Shown: in pieces, positions 9,912-18,711 of the stretch
How the letters are laid out: every line of letters begins with the position of its first letter
Numbering within the stretch: position 1 is the first letter of the stretch
Assembly (NCBI RefSeq): GCF_900129465.1
Contig: NZ_FSRA01000001.1
Location: forward strand, 3,846,482 to 3,910,481
Reading direction: 5' to 3'
Origin: Chitinophaga niabensis
Lineage (GTDB): Bacteria > Bacteroidota > Bacteroidia > Chitinophagales > Chitinophagaceae
DNA length: 64,000 bases
The notes under the pieces: generated by a model
Database searches by the model: none
What the model was told of the DNA's origin: nothing
What the model saw: the letters and a program-made list of their open reading frames with translations, nothing else
Position numbers and translations under genes: made by a program

Positions 9912-10634
9912 ATGAAGTTTAATCTGCTTATTGCTGTATTGTTTTGCTCCCTGCAGGTGTTTGCGCAGGAAGGGCCCAGTGAGGAAAGTCTTGCTTATCA
10001 TGAGTACCGTTCCAAAATGAGTGTACCTCCTTATGAACTGGCGAAGATCAAAAAGCTGGTGGCAGGCTTAAAAACCGTTTATGAGGAGAGTGATGAAGGA
10101 CATCAGACGATGCCGGAGAAGATCTATAACGCTCTTTCCCTCCGGGAGAAGTTCACTTACAATATGATCCATGCCGAGGATTTCAGTCAGAACTGTGATA
10201 TTTTCTTTGCATTGGATGAGCATAAAAAGATCTTCGGGCATTTGCTGGATATTTTTGGAGATAGTAATTGGAGTGAGCGCCAGTACAAGTTCTTCAAAGA
10301 GAATCGTGATTCTGTGATGGCATTGATCAAAGAATCTGTACTTCGCAGCAAAAGGATGGGAGTGAATTATAAATATGCAATTGTGGAGATGAATGGCTGG
10401 GAGATGGTGCCCTTCCTGATCAGCACTTATAATACTGACAGGAAAGATCATGATATTCTCACCGTATTGATGTTATTGATGGAACAGAATAAATACCCGG
10501 TGTTTGTGGCTTCTGCTTCCTATGCTAAGTTGTATGGTAAAGACGCAGCTTACGATGGTTATCTTGATTTGAATAAAGCCAACGAAGACCTGATCATGCA
10601 ACGTGCAGACAATTTCTATAAAAGCAAAAAATGA
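9912..10634 (+). CDS. Secreted protein of unknown function
   Basis: A 240-aa protein with a clear signal peptide (MKFNLLIAVLFCSLQVFAQ), so periplasmic or exported. The mature part is mostly charged and helical, with one Cys (NCDIFFALDEHKK). I do not recognise a family. Its stop overlaps the next gene's start by 4 bp (ATGA), so translation is coupled to the formylglycine-generating-enzyme-like gene and a joint function is likely. It is divergent from the sigma factor, with 84 bp between. Confidence 0.75.
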   Translation: MKFNLLIAVLFCSLQVFAQEGPSEESLAYHEYRSKMSVPPYELAKIKKLVAGLKTVYEESDEGHQTMPEKIYNALSLREKFTYNMIHAEDFSQNCDIFFALDEHKKIFGHLLDIFGDSNWSERQYKFFKENRDSVMALIKESVLRSKRMGVNYKYAIVEMNGWEMVPFLISTYNTDRKDHDILTVLMLLMEQNKYPVFVASASYAKLYGKDAAYDGYLDLNKANEDLIMQRADNFYKSKK

Positions 10635-11359
10635 TCTACGTACTGTTACTGGTTGCATATGTGCAAATACCGGCGGGCACTTATACCCTTGGGGAAAAAG
10701 GCCATGTGCTGAATCCTTTGCGCAAAGTAACAACAACAGGGTTTCAGATCTCTTCCACAGAACTTACGAATTCCGATTTTGAAAAGTTTGTGCGCAGTAC
10801 GGGATATATTACTGATGCTGAGAAGCATAAGGATGCCATGGTCTTCGCCCCCGGCCTTCCTGAATTCAGGTGGTTAAAAGATAGCACTGCCTCATGGCGA
10901 TACCCCAATGGAAAAAGCAGAGGCGGTATTGAACAGAAAATGGACCATCCTGTTACCACCATCAGTTATCATGATGCAGAAGCCTATTGCAGATGGGCAA
11001 AAGTAAGGCTCCCTACCCTGGATGAGTGGGAAATTGCCGCGCGGGGCCTTAAAACAGAACCTGGAAATATCTGGCATGGGCGGGATCATTTGCAGGCAGA
11101 TACCAGTGATGGATTTATGTACACAGCACCTGTTGGGAGTTTCCAGCCCAATGCTATCGGGCTGTACGATATGTTCGGGAATGTGTTTGAATTCTGCTCA
11201 GGGGCTTTACCGGGTGATAGCAAACAGGTGGTGCATGCAAGAGGAGGATCCTGGTGGTGCAGTAAAAATGCCTGCAAGTTCTTTAATGCTACAGATATCG
11301 GCAGAGTGAACAGGAGGGCTTCCTTCAGCAACCAGGGGTTCAGGGTGGTGAAGATATAA
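10631..11359 (+). CDS. Compact formylglycine-generating-enzyme (SUMF1/FGE) homologue with both active-site Cys
   Basis: A 242-aa FGE-sulfatase-domain protein, short against the usual ~300. The fold signatures run in order: IPAGTYTLG, TELTNSDFEKFVRSTGYITDAEK, DHPVTTISYHDAEAYCRWA, RLPTLDEWEIAARG, NIWHG, GLYDMFGNVFEF, then GGSWWCSKNAC and NQGFRVV. The last stretch keeps the C-x4-C pair that binds Cu(I) and oxidises sulfatase Cys in true FGE (GGSYMCHRSYC in the human enzyme). Many FGE-like paralogues (EgtB, GldK/J) lack it. The region between AARG and NIWHG is shortened. The N terminus has a weak hydrophobic stretch without basic residues, so location is uncertain. No sulfatase is in the window; the coupled upstream protein may be a partner. 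Confidence 0.88.
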   Translation: MIYVLLLVAYVQIPAGTYTLGEKGHVLNPLRKVTTTGFQISSTELTNSDFEKFVRSTGYITDAEKHKDAMVFAPGLPEFRWLKDSTASWRYPNGKSRGGIEQKMDHPVTTISYHDAEAYCRWAKVRLPTLDEWEIAARGLKTEPGNIWHGRDHLQADTSDGFMYTAPVGSFQPNAIGLYDMFGNVFEFCSGALPGDSKQVVHARGGSWWCSKNACKFFNATDIGRVNRRASFSNQGFRVVKI

Positions 11360-11363
11360 TCCT

Positions 11364-11371
11364 TAACTTTG
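11364..11371 (+). promoter_or_regulatory. TAnnTTTG -7 box upstream of GNAT gene
   Basis: TAACTTTG matches TAnnTTTG and ends 7 nt before the ATG at 11379, again predicting a very short leader. It overlaps the end of the upstream operon. Confidence 0.4.
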
Positions 11372-11378
11372 GCCCATT

Positions 11379-12047
11379 ATGTTTTCAGAATTAGATAACC
11401 CGGCCTGGCATGCGCTCAATAGCCAACACCAAGAATTTGCTATCGGAACCACAGTGGCTAAAAGATATTCTCCTGATATAGTTTCCTTTATCGGTTTTGA
11501 GCAATCACCCGATTCATTGGATCCTTTTATGAAGGCAGGTGAGTCCTTTTTTATTATCGGCGATCTCCCTCCCCTGCCTGCTCATTGGGAAATGCAGCAT
11601 GACCTGGTTTGTTTACAGATGGTTTGTGAGAAGGCCATTATGCCTGATAAAGATATACCTGTTATTGAAGTATTATCCGATAGCCAGGAGATGTATGAGC
11701 TGGTCACTAAAGTGCAGCCGGGATATTATCTTCCGGGCACACACCGTATGGGTAATTATTTTGGTATCAGGCAGGAAGGCAAACTGGTAGCCATGGCGGG
11801 GGAGCGGATGCGTTTAGATGGGCTTACAGAATTGAGTGCCATTGTTACCCTTCCGGAATTCACCGGGCGGAAATATGCGCGACACCTGATCACACACCTG
11901 GTGAACCGTAACCTTGAAGCAGGAATCATTCCCTTCCTGCATGTTTCTCAATCAAATGAAAGGGCTATAGGGCTCTATGAACATCTAGGGTTTGTTACAC
12001 GCAGGAAGATCTCTTTTTACCTGGTAAAAAAAAGGACTGCTCAATAA
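11379..12047 (+). CDS. GNAT-family N-acetyltransferase (FR47-like)
   Basis: A 222-aa cytosolic protein. The C-terminal half (about 130-220) is an FR47-type GNAT domain: KLVAMAGERM, then LTELSAIVTLPEFTGRKYARHL (acetyl-CoA pyrophosphate loop, here GRKYA) and ASN-like SNERAIGLYEHLGF. The substrate is unknown. Its last codons form one arm of the terminator hairpin serving the convergent TPR gene. Confidence 0.88.
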   Translation: MFSELDNPAWHALNSQHQEFAIGTTVAKRYSPDIVSFIGFEQSPDSLDPFMKAGESFFIIGDLPPLPAHWEMQHDLVCLQMVCEKAIMPDKDIPVIEVLSDSQEMYELVTKVQPGYYLPGTHRMGNYFGIRQEGKLVAMAGERMRLDGLTELSAIVTLPEFTGRKYARHLITHLVNRNLEAGIIPFLHVSQSNERAIGLYEHLGFVTRRKISFYLVKKRTAQ

Positions 12048-12059
12048 TGAACAGTCCTT
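12026..12059 (-). terminator. Rho-independent terminator for the TPR gene
   Basis: Perfect 8-bp stem AAGGACTG/CAGTCCTT (12032-12039 / 12052-12059, 12-nt loop) followed on the minus strand by eight T (A-run 12026-12033). It lies inside the 3' end of the GNAT coding region, so coding and termination signals overlap. Confidence 0.85.
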
Positions 12060-12069
12060 CAGGGTGATG

Positions 12070-13767
12070 TTAAAATTTCCTGGAGCTTTCAATCTTTATA
12101 TCAGCGTACTTCCAGGCTTCGTTAAACCGGGCTTTTACTGCAAGGGCTTCCGTTTCTTTTCCTTGTCCTTTCAGGCTGTTGAACAAGCCTTTGAGCGCCC
12201 AACCATTTTCTTTAAATGTTTCGAGGTCTTTCAAATAAACTTTTTCCGCTTCCGGATACTTACCGGCTTTGGTGAGCCAGTGGCCTAAAGACAGGCGCAC
12301 AGAGAAGAACCAGTCCGGCGGTTCTGTATATGCCAGCTTATCTTCTATGGCAATCGCTTTTGTAAAGCGATCTTCTGCTGTTGCATAATCTCCTTTGTAA
12401 CCGGCCAGTTCTCCTTCGAGGGAATAAGCGGCTATCTGCACAAGGTCCATTACCGTATTCATATCCCAGATGCTTAGGTCCTTTAATGATCCGTCCGCTA
12501 ACATTTCCTGTATTGCTTTCAGTTCCTGCTCAGCAGCTTCCCTGTTTCCTTTTGCTGCCTGTGCCATACCTCTTGCATAGTGCCAGATAGCTGTTGGATA
12601 CCTCAGTGGTTTGCCTGGATCGGGTTCCTGCAGGATCTCATCCCAGCGGCCGAGATGGATCATTACATAGAGCGGGATGATATAAAAATGCTGCACGCCA
12701 GCCATTTCTGCGAGATACTTCCTATCCGCTTTGCGGGACACCATTCTTGCAGCATCGAGGGCTTTCCGGCTACTGCCCTCCAAGAAAGCACAGGCGGCCA
12801 GGAAGTGGATGTTGTGTGGGTACAATACCAGCGGATAATATCCTTCTGCGCGGCATTGGGCTATGTAAACACTATCTGCCAGTGAGGCCTTTTCATTCGC
12901 TACCACACCTTTGTGATAATGCCCGGTGCGGATGTAAGTATGAGAAGGCATGTGCACCATATGACCTGCTGCAGGCATGGCTGTTCGCAGCTTATCTGCA
13001 TAGGGCAAAGCAATTTCTGCTTTATTAGATGCTTCTGTGGCATGAATATAATAATGCATAGCACCGGGATGATCCGGTATTTTTTGCAGGATCTTTTCGA
13101 TCAGCGATACGATCTCCGGTGTCCAGGGTTGCGGAGTACCGTCTTTTAACCAGAGGTCCCAGGGATGCAGGTTCATGAGTGCATCCGCATAAATGGTAGC
13201 AATATCCATATCCCCGGGGAATGCTTCATGCGCTTCTTTCAAGGCCTGTGCATATGCTTCATAATATGGGGTCATGTCTTTTACCTCTTCCCTGGGGAAA
13301 CGTTTCGTCATTGTATGGATCAGGGCTTTTTCTTCCGGGCTGCCGTCTTTGGAATATTTAACGGCTTTGTCAATGGCTGCGTTAATATCAGCAAGACTGG
13401 CGGGGTTCAGGGGAGCATTGTAATTTGGCCCTAACACCATAGCAATTCCCCAATAAGCCATTGCGCAGGTGGAGTCATGTTTCAGCGCGGTTTTGAAAGA
13501 ACGGAATGCTTCTCCGTGATTAAAACCATAAGTGAGTGCAAGGCCCTGGTTAAAGAATTTCTGGGCTTTGGGGGAACGGGTGTTTACTTTGTAATGTACG
13601 CTCCCGAGGCCTTTCAGCAAGGGGGCATCTCCTTTTTTCCATATGTCCGGATCAAAGGAAGGTGCGCAGTACATAAATGTTCTTTTAGCGAGGGGTACTT
13701 CTTTGGAAGAAATGGCTTGCCAAAGACCCATCATAAATAATGCAATCAATAATACATACAGTTTCAT
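12070..13767 (-). CDS. Exported tetratricopeptide-repeat protein
   Basis: A 565-aa protein with a signal peptide (MKLYVLLIALFMMGLWQAIS). TPR-like units appear near the N terminus (FFNQGLALTYGFNHGEAFRSFKTALKHDSTCAMAYWG) and near the C terminus (TAEDRFTKAIAIE and AEKVYLKDLETFKENGWALKGL). Between them is a His-rich stretch with MHYYIHATEASNKAE and HMPSHTYIRTGHYH. Such proteins are annotated only as TPR or hypothetical proteins and no function can be assigned. It is a single gene with its own terminator. Confidence 0.85.
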   Translation of the reverse strand: MKLYVLLIALFMMGLWQAISSKEVPLAKRTFMYCAPSFDPDIWKKGDAPLLKGLGSVHYKVNTRSPKAQKFFNQGLALTYGFNHGEAFRSFKTALKHDSTCAMAYWGIAMVLGPNYNAPLNPASLADINAAIDKAVKYSKDGSPEEKALIHTMTKRFPREEVKDMTPYYEAYAQALKEAHEAFPGDMDIATIYADALMNLHPWDLWLKDGTPQPWTPEIVSLIEKILQKIPDHPGAMHYYIHATEASNKAEIALPYADKLRTAMPAAGHMVHMPSHTYIRTGHYHKGVVANEKASLADSVYIAQCRAEGYYPLVLYPHNIHFLAACAFLEGSSRKALDAARMVSRKADRKYLAEMAGVQHFYIIPLYVMIHLGRWDEILQEPDPGKPLRYPTAIWHYARGMAQAAKGNREAAEQELKAIQEMLADGSLKDLSIWDMNTVMDLVQIAAYSLEGELAGYKGDYATAEDRFTKAIAIEDKLAYTEPPDWFFSVRLSLGHWLTKAGKYPEAEKVYLKDLETFKENGWALKGLFNSLKGQGKETEALAVKARFNEAWKYADIKIESSRKF

Positions 13768-13855
13768 GGAAGGGGTATTTTTATTTTAAGGGGATGTGCT
13801 GGGGTATCTTATTTACAAGCTAACGTAACAGGAACTTGTTGTATAATAAAGTTAT

Positions 13856-14746
13856 TTATAATTTTTTAATAAACCCAAGCAGATCGTACACGAAGCGTTC
13901 GGGGTCTTCCCAATGGAGGGCATGGCCTGTACCTTTGTAAGTAATTCTGGTTGAGTTCCTTAGAGCGGCTGCCAGGATCCGTTGGTCTGTTTCAGGCATG
14001 ATCGTATCCCTATCTCCATATAAGATCAGGGCCGGTATTTTTACCTTTTTTAGCTCCTTCTCATAATCCGCTTCCAGCATGCCATAATGAACTTCTTTCC
14101 ATACTCTTGCAGGTACCAGGCGGCTTTCTGATACGTAAGTATGCAGTTCCATTCCGTCCAGTTCTTTGGCGAGTGTACTTTTCTGGAATTCATGTATAAA
14201 AGTGGAATCGATGGGGTCCTGCAATTGTTCTATCATTTTGCCGAATTCCTGGATGGCCGGATTCTTTTTTAAGCTGGCGATAGCTCCTACCAATACCAGG
14301 CCTTTGGTACGGTCAGGATAATCAATGGCAAAACGCTGTGCAATGAGTGAACCCATAGAATGCCCTACGATAACAGCAGAAGGGATCTGCAGTTCTTCCA
14401 TGAAAGCATTCACATCCGCGGCAAAATCTTCCGGCTTATATCCTTTCCGGGGTTTGGATGAAAGGCCGTGACCACGTTGGGAAAGTGCATATGCATGTAT
14501 AGATGTGGGCAAATGCATCATCACTTTCTCATAAGAATACCATGAATCTGTATAGCCATGGAGAAAGATAACAGGCATGCCGGAAACGGCTCCCTGTTCC
14601 ACATACTGTATTTCCACACCTGTGGAAAGCTGAATTGTTTTAACGATCGGCAATTCCATGAGTGCCGCATCATAAGAAGCCTGAGCAAAAGAAAGATGGG
14701 AGCTGACGATGCAAGAAGCCATCAGCAGGATATTACGTTTGTTCAT
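13856..14746 (-). CDS. Exported alpha/beta hydrolase
   Basis: A 296-aa alpha/beta-hydrolase-fold enzyme with a signal peptide (ends SFAQA). The oxyanion region is FLHGYTDSW (about 61-69) and the nucleophile elbow is GHSMGS with Ser130. The acid is in YGDRD (Asp247 likely) and the catalytic His is in GTGHALHW (His275). The family includes esterases, haloperoxidases and epoxide hydrolases; the substrate cannot be read. It lies immediately downstream of the response-regulator gene, 112 bp away, with a candidate regulator box in the gap. Confidence 0.9.
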   Translation of the reverse strand: MNKRNILLMASCIVSSHLSFAQASYDAALMELPIVKTIQLSTGVEIQYVEQGAVSGMPVIFLHGYTDSWYSYEKVMMHLPTSIHAYALSQRGHGLSSKPRKGYKPEDFAADVNAFMEELQIPSAVIVGHSMGSLIAQRFAIDYPDRTKGLVLVGAIASLKKNPAIQEFGKMIEQLQDPIDSTFIHEFQKSTLAKELDGMELHTYVSESRLVPARVWKEVHYGMLEADYEKELKKVKIPALILYGDRDTIMPETDQRILAAALRNSTRITYKGTGHALHWEDPERFVYDLLGFIKKL

Positions 14747-14826
14747 CCTAAAAGTTTTGAAGTCAACAATACTGCAAAACTACCTTACCGGTCACAACGC
14801 GGCAATCCCGCAAGCAGGTATTATAT

Positions 14827-14844
14827 ATCCCCGAAAGCGGGCAG
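14827..14844. promoter_or_regulatory. Degenerate copy of the ATCCCC-N6-GGGGAT box
   Basis: ATCCCCGAAAGCGGGCAG: the left arm is exact and the right arm matches 4 of 6. It lies about 80 nt upstream of the hydrolase ATG. A candidate binding site for the adjacent response regulator, weaker than the other copies. Confidence 0.35.
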
Positions 14845-14858
14845 GAGTGTAGATAAGT

Positions 14859-15506
14859 TTATACAATGCGGTTATTGATGGCTTTGGCCACTACTTCCGT
14901 GAGTGAAGCCACATGGAGTTTCTCATAGATCTTTTTTACGTGAGAGCGAACGGTTTCATAGCTGATAGAAAGGTCTGCGGCAATCATCTTATAACTGAGC
15001 CCATTTACGAGAGCGGCCAGTACTTCTTTTTCGCGGGGCGTTAACTGGTAATCTACCTTTTCTTCAGGACGAATATGCGTGGCTACCGTCTGCATTTTGT
15101 TAAGTACCTTCCTGGCGATGGAAGGACTCATGGGAGAACCTCCATACTGCAACTCCTGTATAGCATCCAGTAATTTGGTATGCAGGAAATTCTTGAGGAT
15201 GTAACCGGATGCCCCACTACAGATAGAATCAAATACACGATCGTCATCTTCAAAAACGGTTTGCATCAGTATTTGTACCTGCGGGAATTCCTTTTTAATC
15301 TGTACCACTGCTTCTATGCCCGTCATACCAGGCATTTCAATATCCATAAGGATGATATCAGGTTTACATTCTTTTACATCTGCCACACAATCCAGCACAT
15401 GAGAAAAGGAGCCGACCACTTCAAACTGGGAAACGGTGGAAAGTAGCATGCTAATGCTTTCGCGGATGTTCTTATTATCATCGAATATGGCGATCCTTAG
15501 GCTCAT
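14859..15506 (-). CDS. NarL/FixJ-family response regulator
   Basis: A 215-aa regulator from the ATG at 15506 (MSLRIAIFDD); a longer frame to 15548 is not needed. The receiver domain has the acidic pocket FDD (8-10), phosphoacceptor Asp55 (LMDIEMPG) and Lys in GYILKN. The C-terminal LuxR-type helix-turn-helix contains LTPREKEVLAALVNGLSYKMIA and SYETVRSHVKKIYEKL. It lies 57 bp after the histidine kinase gene and is its obvious partner. Confidence 0.95.
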   Translation of the reverse strand: MSLRIAIFDDNKNIRESISMLLSTVSQFEVVGSFSHVLDCVADVKECKPDIILMDIEMPGMTGIEAVVQIKKEFPQVQILMQTVFEDDDRVFDSICSGASGYILKNFLHTKLLDAIQELQYGGSPMSPSIARKVLNKMQTVATHIRPEEKVDYQLTPREKEVLAALVNGLSYKMIAADLSISYETVRSHVKKIYEKLHVASLTEVVAKAINNRIV

Positions 15507-15554
15507 GGGGACAAATCTGTTTATATAAAGTTCAGCTAAAATTATCAAAATAAC

Positions 15555-15572
15555 ATCCCCAAATCAGGGGAT
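15555..15572. promoter_or_regulatory. Perfect inverted repeat ATCCCC-N6-GGGGAT
   Basis: ATCCCCAAATCAGGGGAT overlaps the stop codon of the kinase gene and lies about 50 nt before the regulator ATG. It differs at two of 18 positions from the copy upstream of the kinase gene. It is probably a binding site of the NarL-type regulator; a short RNA hairpin is an alternative. Confidence 0.5.
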
Positions 15573-18500
15573 AGGGAATCTCAAAGTAAGGGTGGTACCT
15601 TGCCCCGGGATACTGTTGATCATGCATTCCCCTTTCATTTCCTTTGCCCTCCGCCGCATGTTCTGTAATCCATTGCCGGAAAGGGTATTGGCGGATCTAA
15701 CGGTTTTCTGGTCAAAGCCTTTTCCATCGTCCTTCACTATGAGTTGCAACATATGCGGACCTTCCTTTACTTCCACCCAAAGGTTCCGGCATTGGGCATA
15801 TTTATAAGCATTGCTAACGGCTTCTTTGAAGATGAGGTAAAAGTTCTTACGTTTCGTCATTTCCAGGTTCAGTTCCGTGATATCCAGATCGAAGTTCAGG
15901 TGGAAGTTAACACCCTGCGCCTTGAGTAAGGGACGGGCAAATGAGTCCATCCTTTGCAGGATGGTACTCATATGATCGTTGCGCGGGTTAATGGTCCATA
16001 CGGTATCGCTCAATTCACTGATCATTTCACCGCAGGCGTCCCGGATCTTTTCCAGTGTACTCCTCAGATCGTTGTGTTTTTGCTGTTGCAGATAGATCTG
16101 CGCCACTTCGCTGTATACGCCAATGCTGCTGAGGGTAGAACCTACATTATCATGCAGGTCCTGTGCAATCTTGTTCCGGATAGCCTGCCTGTCCAACAGT
16201 TCATTGATGCGGTAACGGTACATGGCATAAGTAGCTGCGGTAATTATGGCTGCACAGAGCAGGAAGAACCACCAGGCTTTCCAGAAAGGAGGTATAATTC
16301 TTATGCGGATGGCGGTGAACTCATTCCCCCAGTTGCCTTTACTGCTAGTGGCTTTTACTTTCAGGATGTAATAGCCGCCATCCAGGTTAGAATAGCTGGC
16401 ATAGTTACGGTCTCCCGCTTCTATCCAGTCTTTATCGAAACCTTCCAGCATATAAGCGTAGGTGGTATTACGCTGCATAAATTCCGGGGCGGAAAAAGTA
16501 AAGGTGAAATAATTCTCATTGTGAGGCAGCCTGATCTCTTTTTCTTTCAATCGTTCGCTGAAGGAAGCATTGAATACCCGAAAATCTGTAAAGAATACTT
16601 TCGGGTATTTCCTCTCTTCTTTTATCTTCTCCGGCCGGAAAGCAACGAGATAATTATTTCCGGCTACATACATCTGGCCCTCCGCATCTTTAAATACGCT
16701 TCCGCTTACGCCGCCTGATTTCTCCAGGTCCGGCAGCTGATAAGTGGAATAAGTGGCTATGTAAGGATCATATTTATGAAGGTTGCCATTGCTTACCATC
16801 CATACATTTTGCCAGCCATCTAACTGCAGCCCTTCCAGCAGGTTACTGGATGTGGTGATATGTGTAAAGGAATCTGTAACCGGATCAAACTGATGCAAAC
16901 CTCCACCGTAGGTACTGATCCACAATTTGCCGGTGGGGGCTTCCACTATATCGTATACATTATTGGTGATGGCCCCATTGTAATAGGTGAGATAAGGCAG
17001 TGCGTTCTTTTTGTTCCATTTGCCCAGGCCTGCTTTTCCCGTTGCCATCCAGATGTTGCCTTTTGAAGTTTTATAAAGTTTTCTGATAAGGTGATCCGAT
17101 AAATTGAAGTTTTTTATGATGTTGGCAGTGGTGTCTTCCCGGGAGATCCAGCGTTGGGTGATAAAATCATAATAGGCAATGAAATGGCCATATGGTACTG
17201 TGATCAATACAGGATGCGCTGCAATAGTATCTTTAATGATAGATACAATGCGGGAGTCTATGATGTTGTAGATCACTTCATCTTTTTCTGTATTAGGCAA
17301 TAATGACAGTGCGAGGGTTTCCGGATCGCATATAAATAGAGTAAAGTTGGTGCCGAGGTAAAGGGTACCATCATCATCCCGGAATATTTTTGAAACAGCC
17401 AGTGGGTGGCCTTTGTATTGTAATGGTGTGTGACGGAATACATCCGTACCTTTTGCTTTGATGTACAATCCATCGCTAGTGCCAGCCCAGAGGTTTCCAT
17501 TCACGGTTTGCAGATCATAGATCTTCAGGTCTTTGCCGTTCTTATCCAGGAACTGTTGGGAGAAGGGTTGCTGCGAAGGATTGTAAACGCTTACGCCACG
17601 ATTGGTACCCAGCCATACCATCCCATCTTTTCCAATATAGATGCAGTTAATGTGGTCATCTGCTATCGTGCCTTCCAGTGCAGGATCGTAGCGGAGATTG
17701 CTGAAACTGTTCTTTTCCGTATCGTAAATGAATAAACCATTGTTCTTCCCTCCCATCCAGATATAGCCGGCAGTATCTTCTGCGAAAGACAATATATCGT
17801 CTGCAGGGGATGCAAAAGCTTCTTCCTGTTGCTGTTCTTTATTAAAGCGGTACAATACCTTATCCCAGGAACCGAACCAGATATTCCCCTGTTTATCCTT
17901 ATACAGCGAACTGACAGATGCGTGTGGAAGATCTGCATAGAGATCGCTGTAACGATGATCCATGTTGTATTTCAGGTCATGGATATTCACTTTCAACATA
18001 CCTCCCCCCTGCCTGCCCACCCACAATGTATCACTGTTATCTATTACGAGTGACAATGCATTGCGGGTGCCTTCCTTCACAGGGCTTTCGAATTTCTCTG
18101 TTTGCTTGTTAAAGCGTAGCACCCTGTTGCCACCCGTGGCCAGCCAGAGATAACCTTCTTTATCCTGTACTATTGCATTGACAATATTGATGGGGATGGA
18201 GGAAGAATCCCTGGGGTTATGGCGGTATTGTTTGAATTGCTGCGCTGCAGGCAGGCGGTGATCATATCTTGTAAGGCCTGCATCAGCAGAGGCGATCCAT
18301 ATAATGCCCTGTTCATCTTCCAGCAGGGAGGTGATGATATTTCCTGAAATAGTAGCGGTATTACCCGGCGTATTCCTGAAAAGGGAAAAGTATTTTCCGT
18401 CGAAGCGGTTTAGTCCGTCTTCTGTGCCCAGCCATACGAATCCTCTTTTATCCTGGAGGATGCAATTCACTTTATTATGGGAAAGCCCGTTCTGCACAGT

Positions 18501-18590
18501 AAGCCGTGAAAAGATCAGTTGGGGGTGCTGCGCATGAACCAATGCACCGGAATAAAGGAAAAGAGCGGTGTATAATAACCTGCTGAACAT
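15564..18590 (-). CDS. Sensor histidine kinase with periplasmic two-propeller (Reg_prop) and Y_Y_Y domains
   Basis: A 1008-aa membrane kinase. After a signal peptide (ends LVHAQ) come about 700 residues of Reg_prop repeats forming two seven-bladed propellers; blade signatures include GFVWLGTEDGLNRFDG, GIIWIASADAGLTRYD and MVWLGTNRGVSVYN. A Y_Y_Y immunoglobulin-like domain follows (YAYMLEGFDKDWIEAG), then a membrane span at about 773-791 and HisKA_3 with His813 (AQDLHDNVGSTLS). HATPase_c motifs are NAYKYA and DDGKGFD. Unlike the hybrid systems common in Bacteroidota, it has no receiver or AraC domain; the receiver is the separate downstream gene. Such propellers commonly sense glycans or other periplasmic ligands. 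Confidence 0.95.
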   Translation of the reverse strand: MFSRLLYTALFLYSGALVHAQHPQLIFSRLTVQNGLSHNKVNCILQDKRGFVWLGTEDGLNRFDGKYFSLFRNTPGNTATISGNIITSLLEDEQGIIWIASADAGLTRYDHRLPAAQQFKQYRHNPRDSSSIPINIVNAIVQDKEGYLWLATGGNRVLRFNKQTEKFESPVKEGTRNALSLVIDNSDTLWVGRQGGGMLKVNIHDLKYNMDHRYSDLYADLPHASVSSLYKDKQGNIWFGSWDKVLYRFNKEQQQEEAFASPADDILSFAEDTAGYIWMGGKNNGLFIYDTEKNSFSNLRYDPALEGTIADDHINCIYIGKDGMVWLGTNRGVSVYNPSQQPFSQQFLDKNGKDLKIYDLQTVNGNLWAGTSDGLYIKAKGTDVFRHTPLQYKGHPLAVSKIFRDDDGTLYLGTNFTLFICDPETLALSLLPNTEKDEVIYNIIDSRIVSIIKDTIAAHPVLITVPYGHFIAYYDFITQRWISREDTTANIIKNFNLSDHLIRKLYKTSKGNIWMATGKAGLGKWNKKNALPYLTYYNGAITNNVYDIVEAPTGKLWISTYGGGLHQFDPVTDSFTHITTSSNLLEGLQLDGWQNVWMVSNGNLHKYDPYIATYSTYQLPDLEKSGGVSGSVFKDAEGQMYVAGNNYLVAFRPEKIKEERKYPKVFFTDFRVFNASFSERLKEKEIRLPHNENYFTFTFSAPEFMQRNTTYAYMLEGFDKDWIEAGDRNYASYSNLDGGYYILKVKATSSKGNWGNEFTAIRIRIIPPFWKAWWFFLLCAAIITAATYAMYRYRINELLDRQAIRNKIAQDLHDNVGSTLSSIGVYSEVAQIYLQQQKHNDLRSTLEKIRDACGEMISELSDTVWTINPRNDHMSTILQRMDSFARPLLKAQGVNFHLNFDLDITELNLEMTKRKNFYLIFKEAVSNAYKYAQCRNLWVEVKEGPHMLQLIVKDDGKGFDQKTVRSANTLSGNGLQNMRRRAKEMKGECMINSIPGQGTTLTLRFPIP

Positions 18591-18641
18591 CTCGGGGTTT
18601 GTAGATAACGTCTAAAAGTACAAAAATCTCCTAAATACGTT

Positions 18642-18659
18642 ATCACCGGATTTGGGGAT
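18642..18659. promoter_or_regulatory. ATCCCC-N6-GGTGAT box upstream of the kinase gene
   Basis: The minus strand reads ATCCCCAAATCCGGTGAT, matching 16 of 18 positions of the box at 15555-15572. It sits about 52-69 nt upstream of the kinase ATG, a position suited to autoregulation. Confidence 0.5.
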
Positions 18660-18665
18660 AGCAAA

Positions 18666-18693
18666 GATCATCCCTCCGGCGGGAGGGATGATC
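18666..18693 (-). terminator. Strong hairpin after the lipoprotein gene
   Basis: Perfect 12-bp stem GATCATCCCTCC / GGAGGGATGATC (18666-18677 / 18682-18693) with a 4-nt loop, 18 bp past the stop of the lipoprotein gene. The following T-run on the minus strand is only three, so it may act as terminator and 3' stabiliser. Confidence 0.7.
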
Positions 18694-18711
18694 AGACTTT
18701 TGGGGTTAGCC

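Noticed and set aside
9828..10001. Longer sigma-factor start
   Set aside because: The extension is not sigma-like and would overlap the divergent secreted protein and its promoter box.
18666..18693. Hairpin as a further regulator box
   Set aside because: The stem is GATCATCCCTCC, not ATCCCC with a 6-nt spacer, and its place just after a stop fits a terminator.
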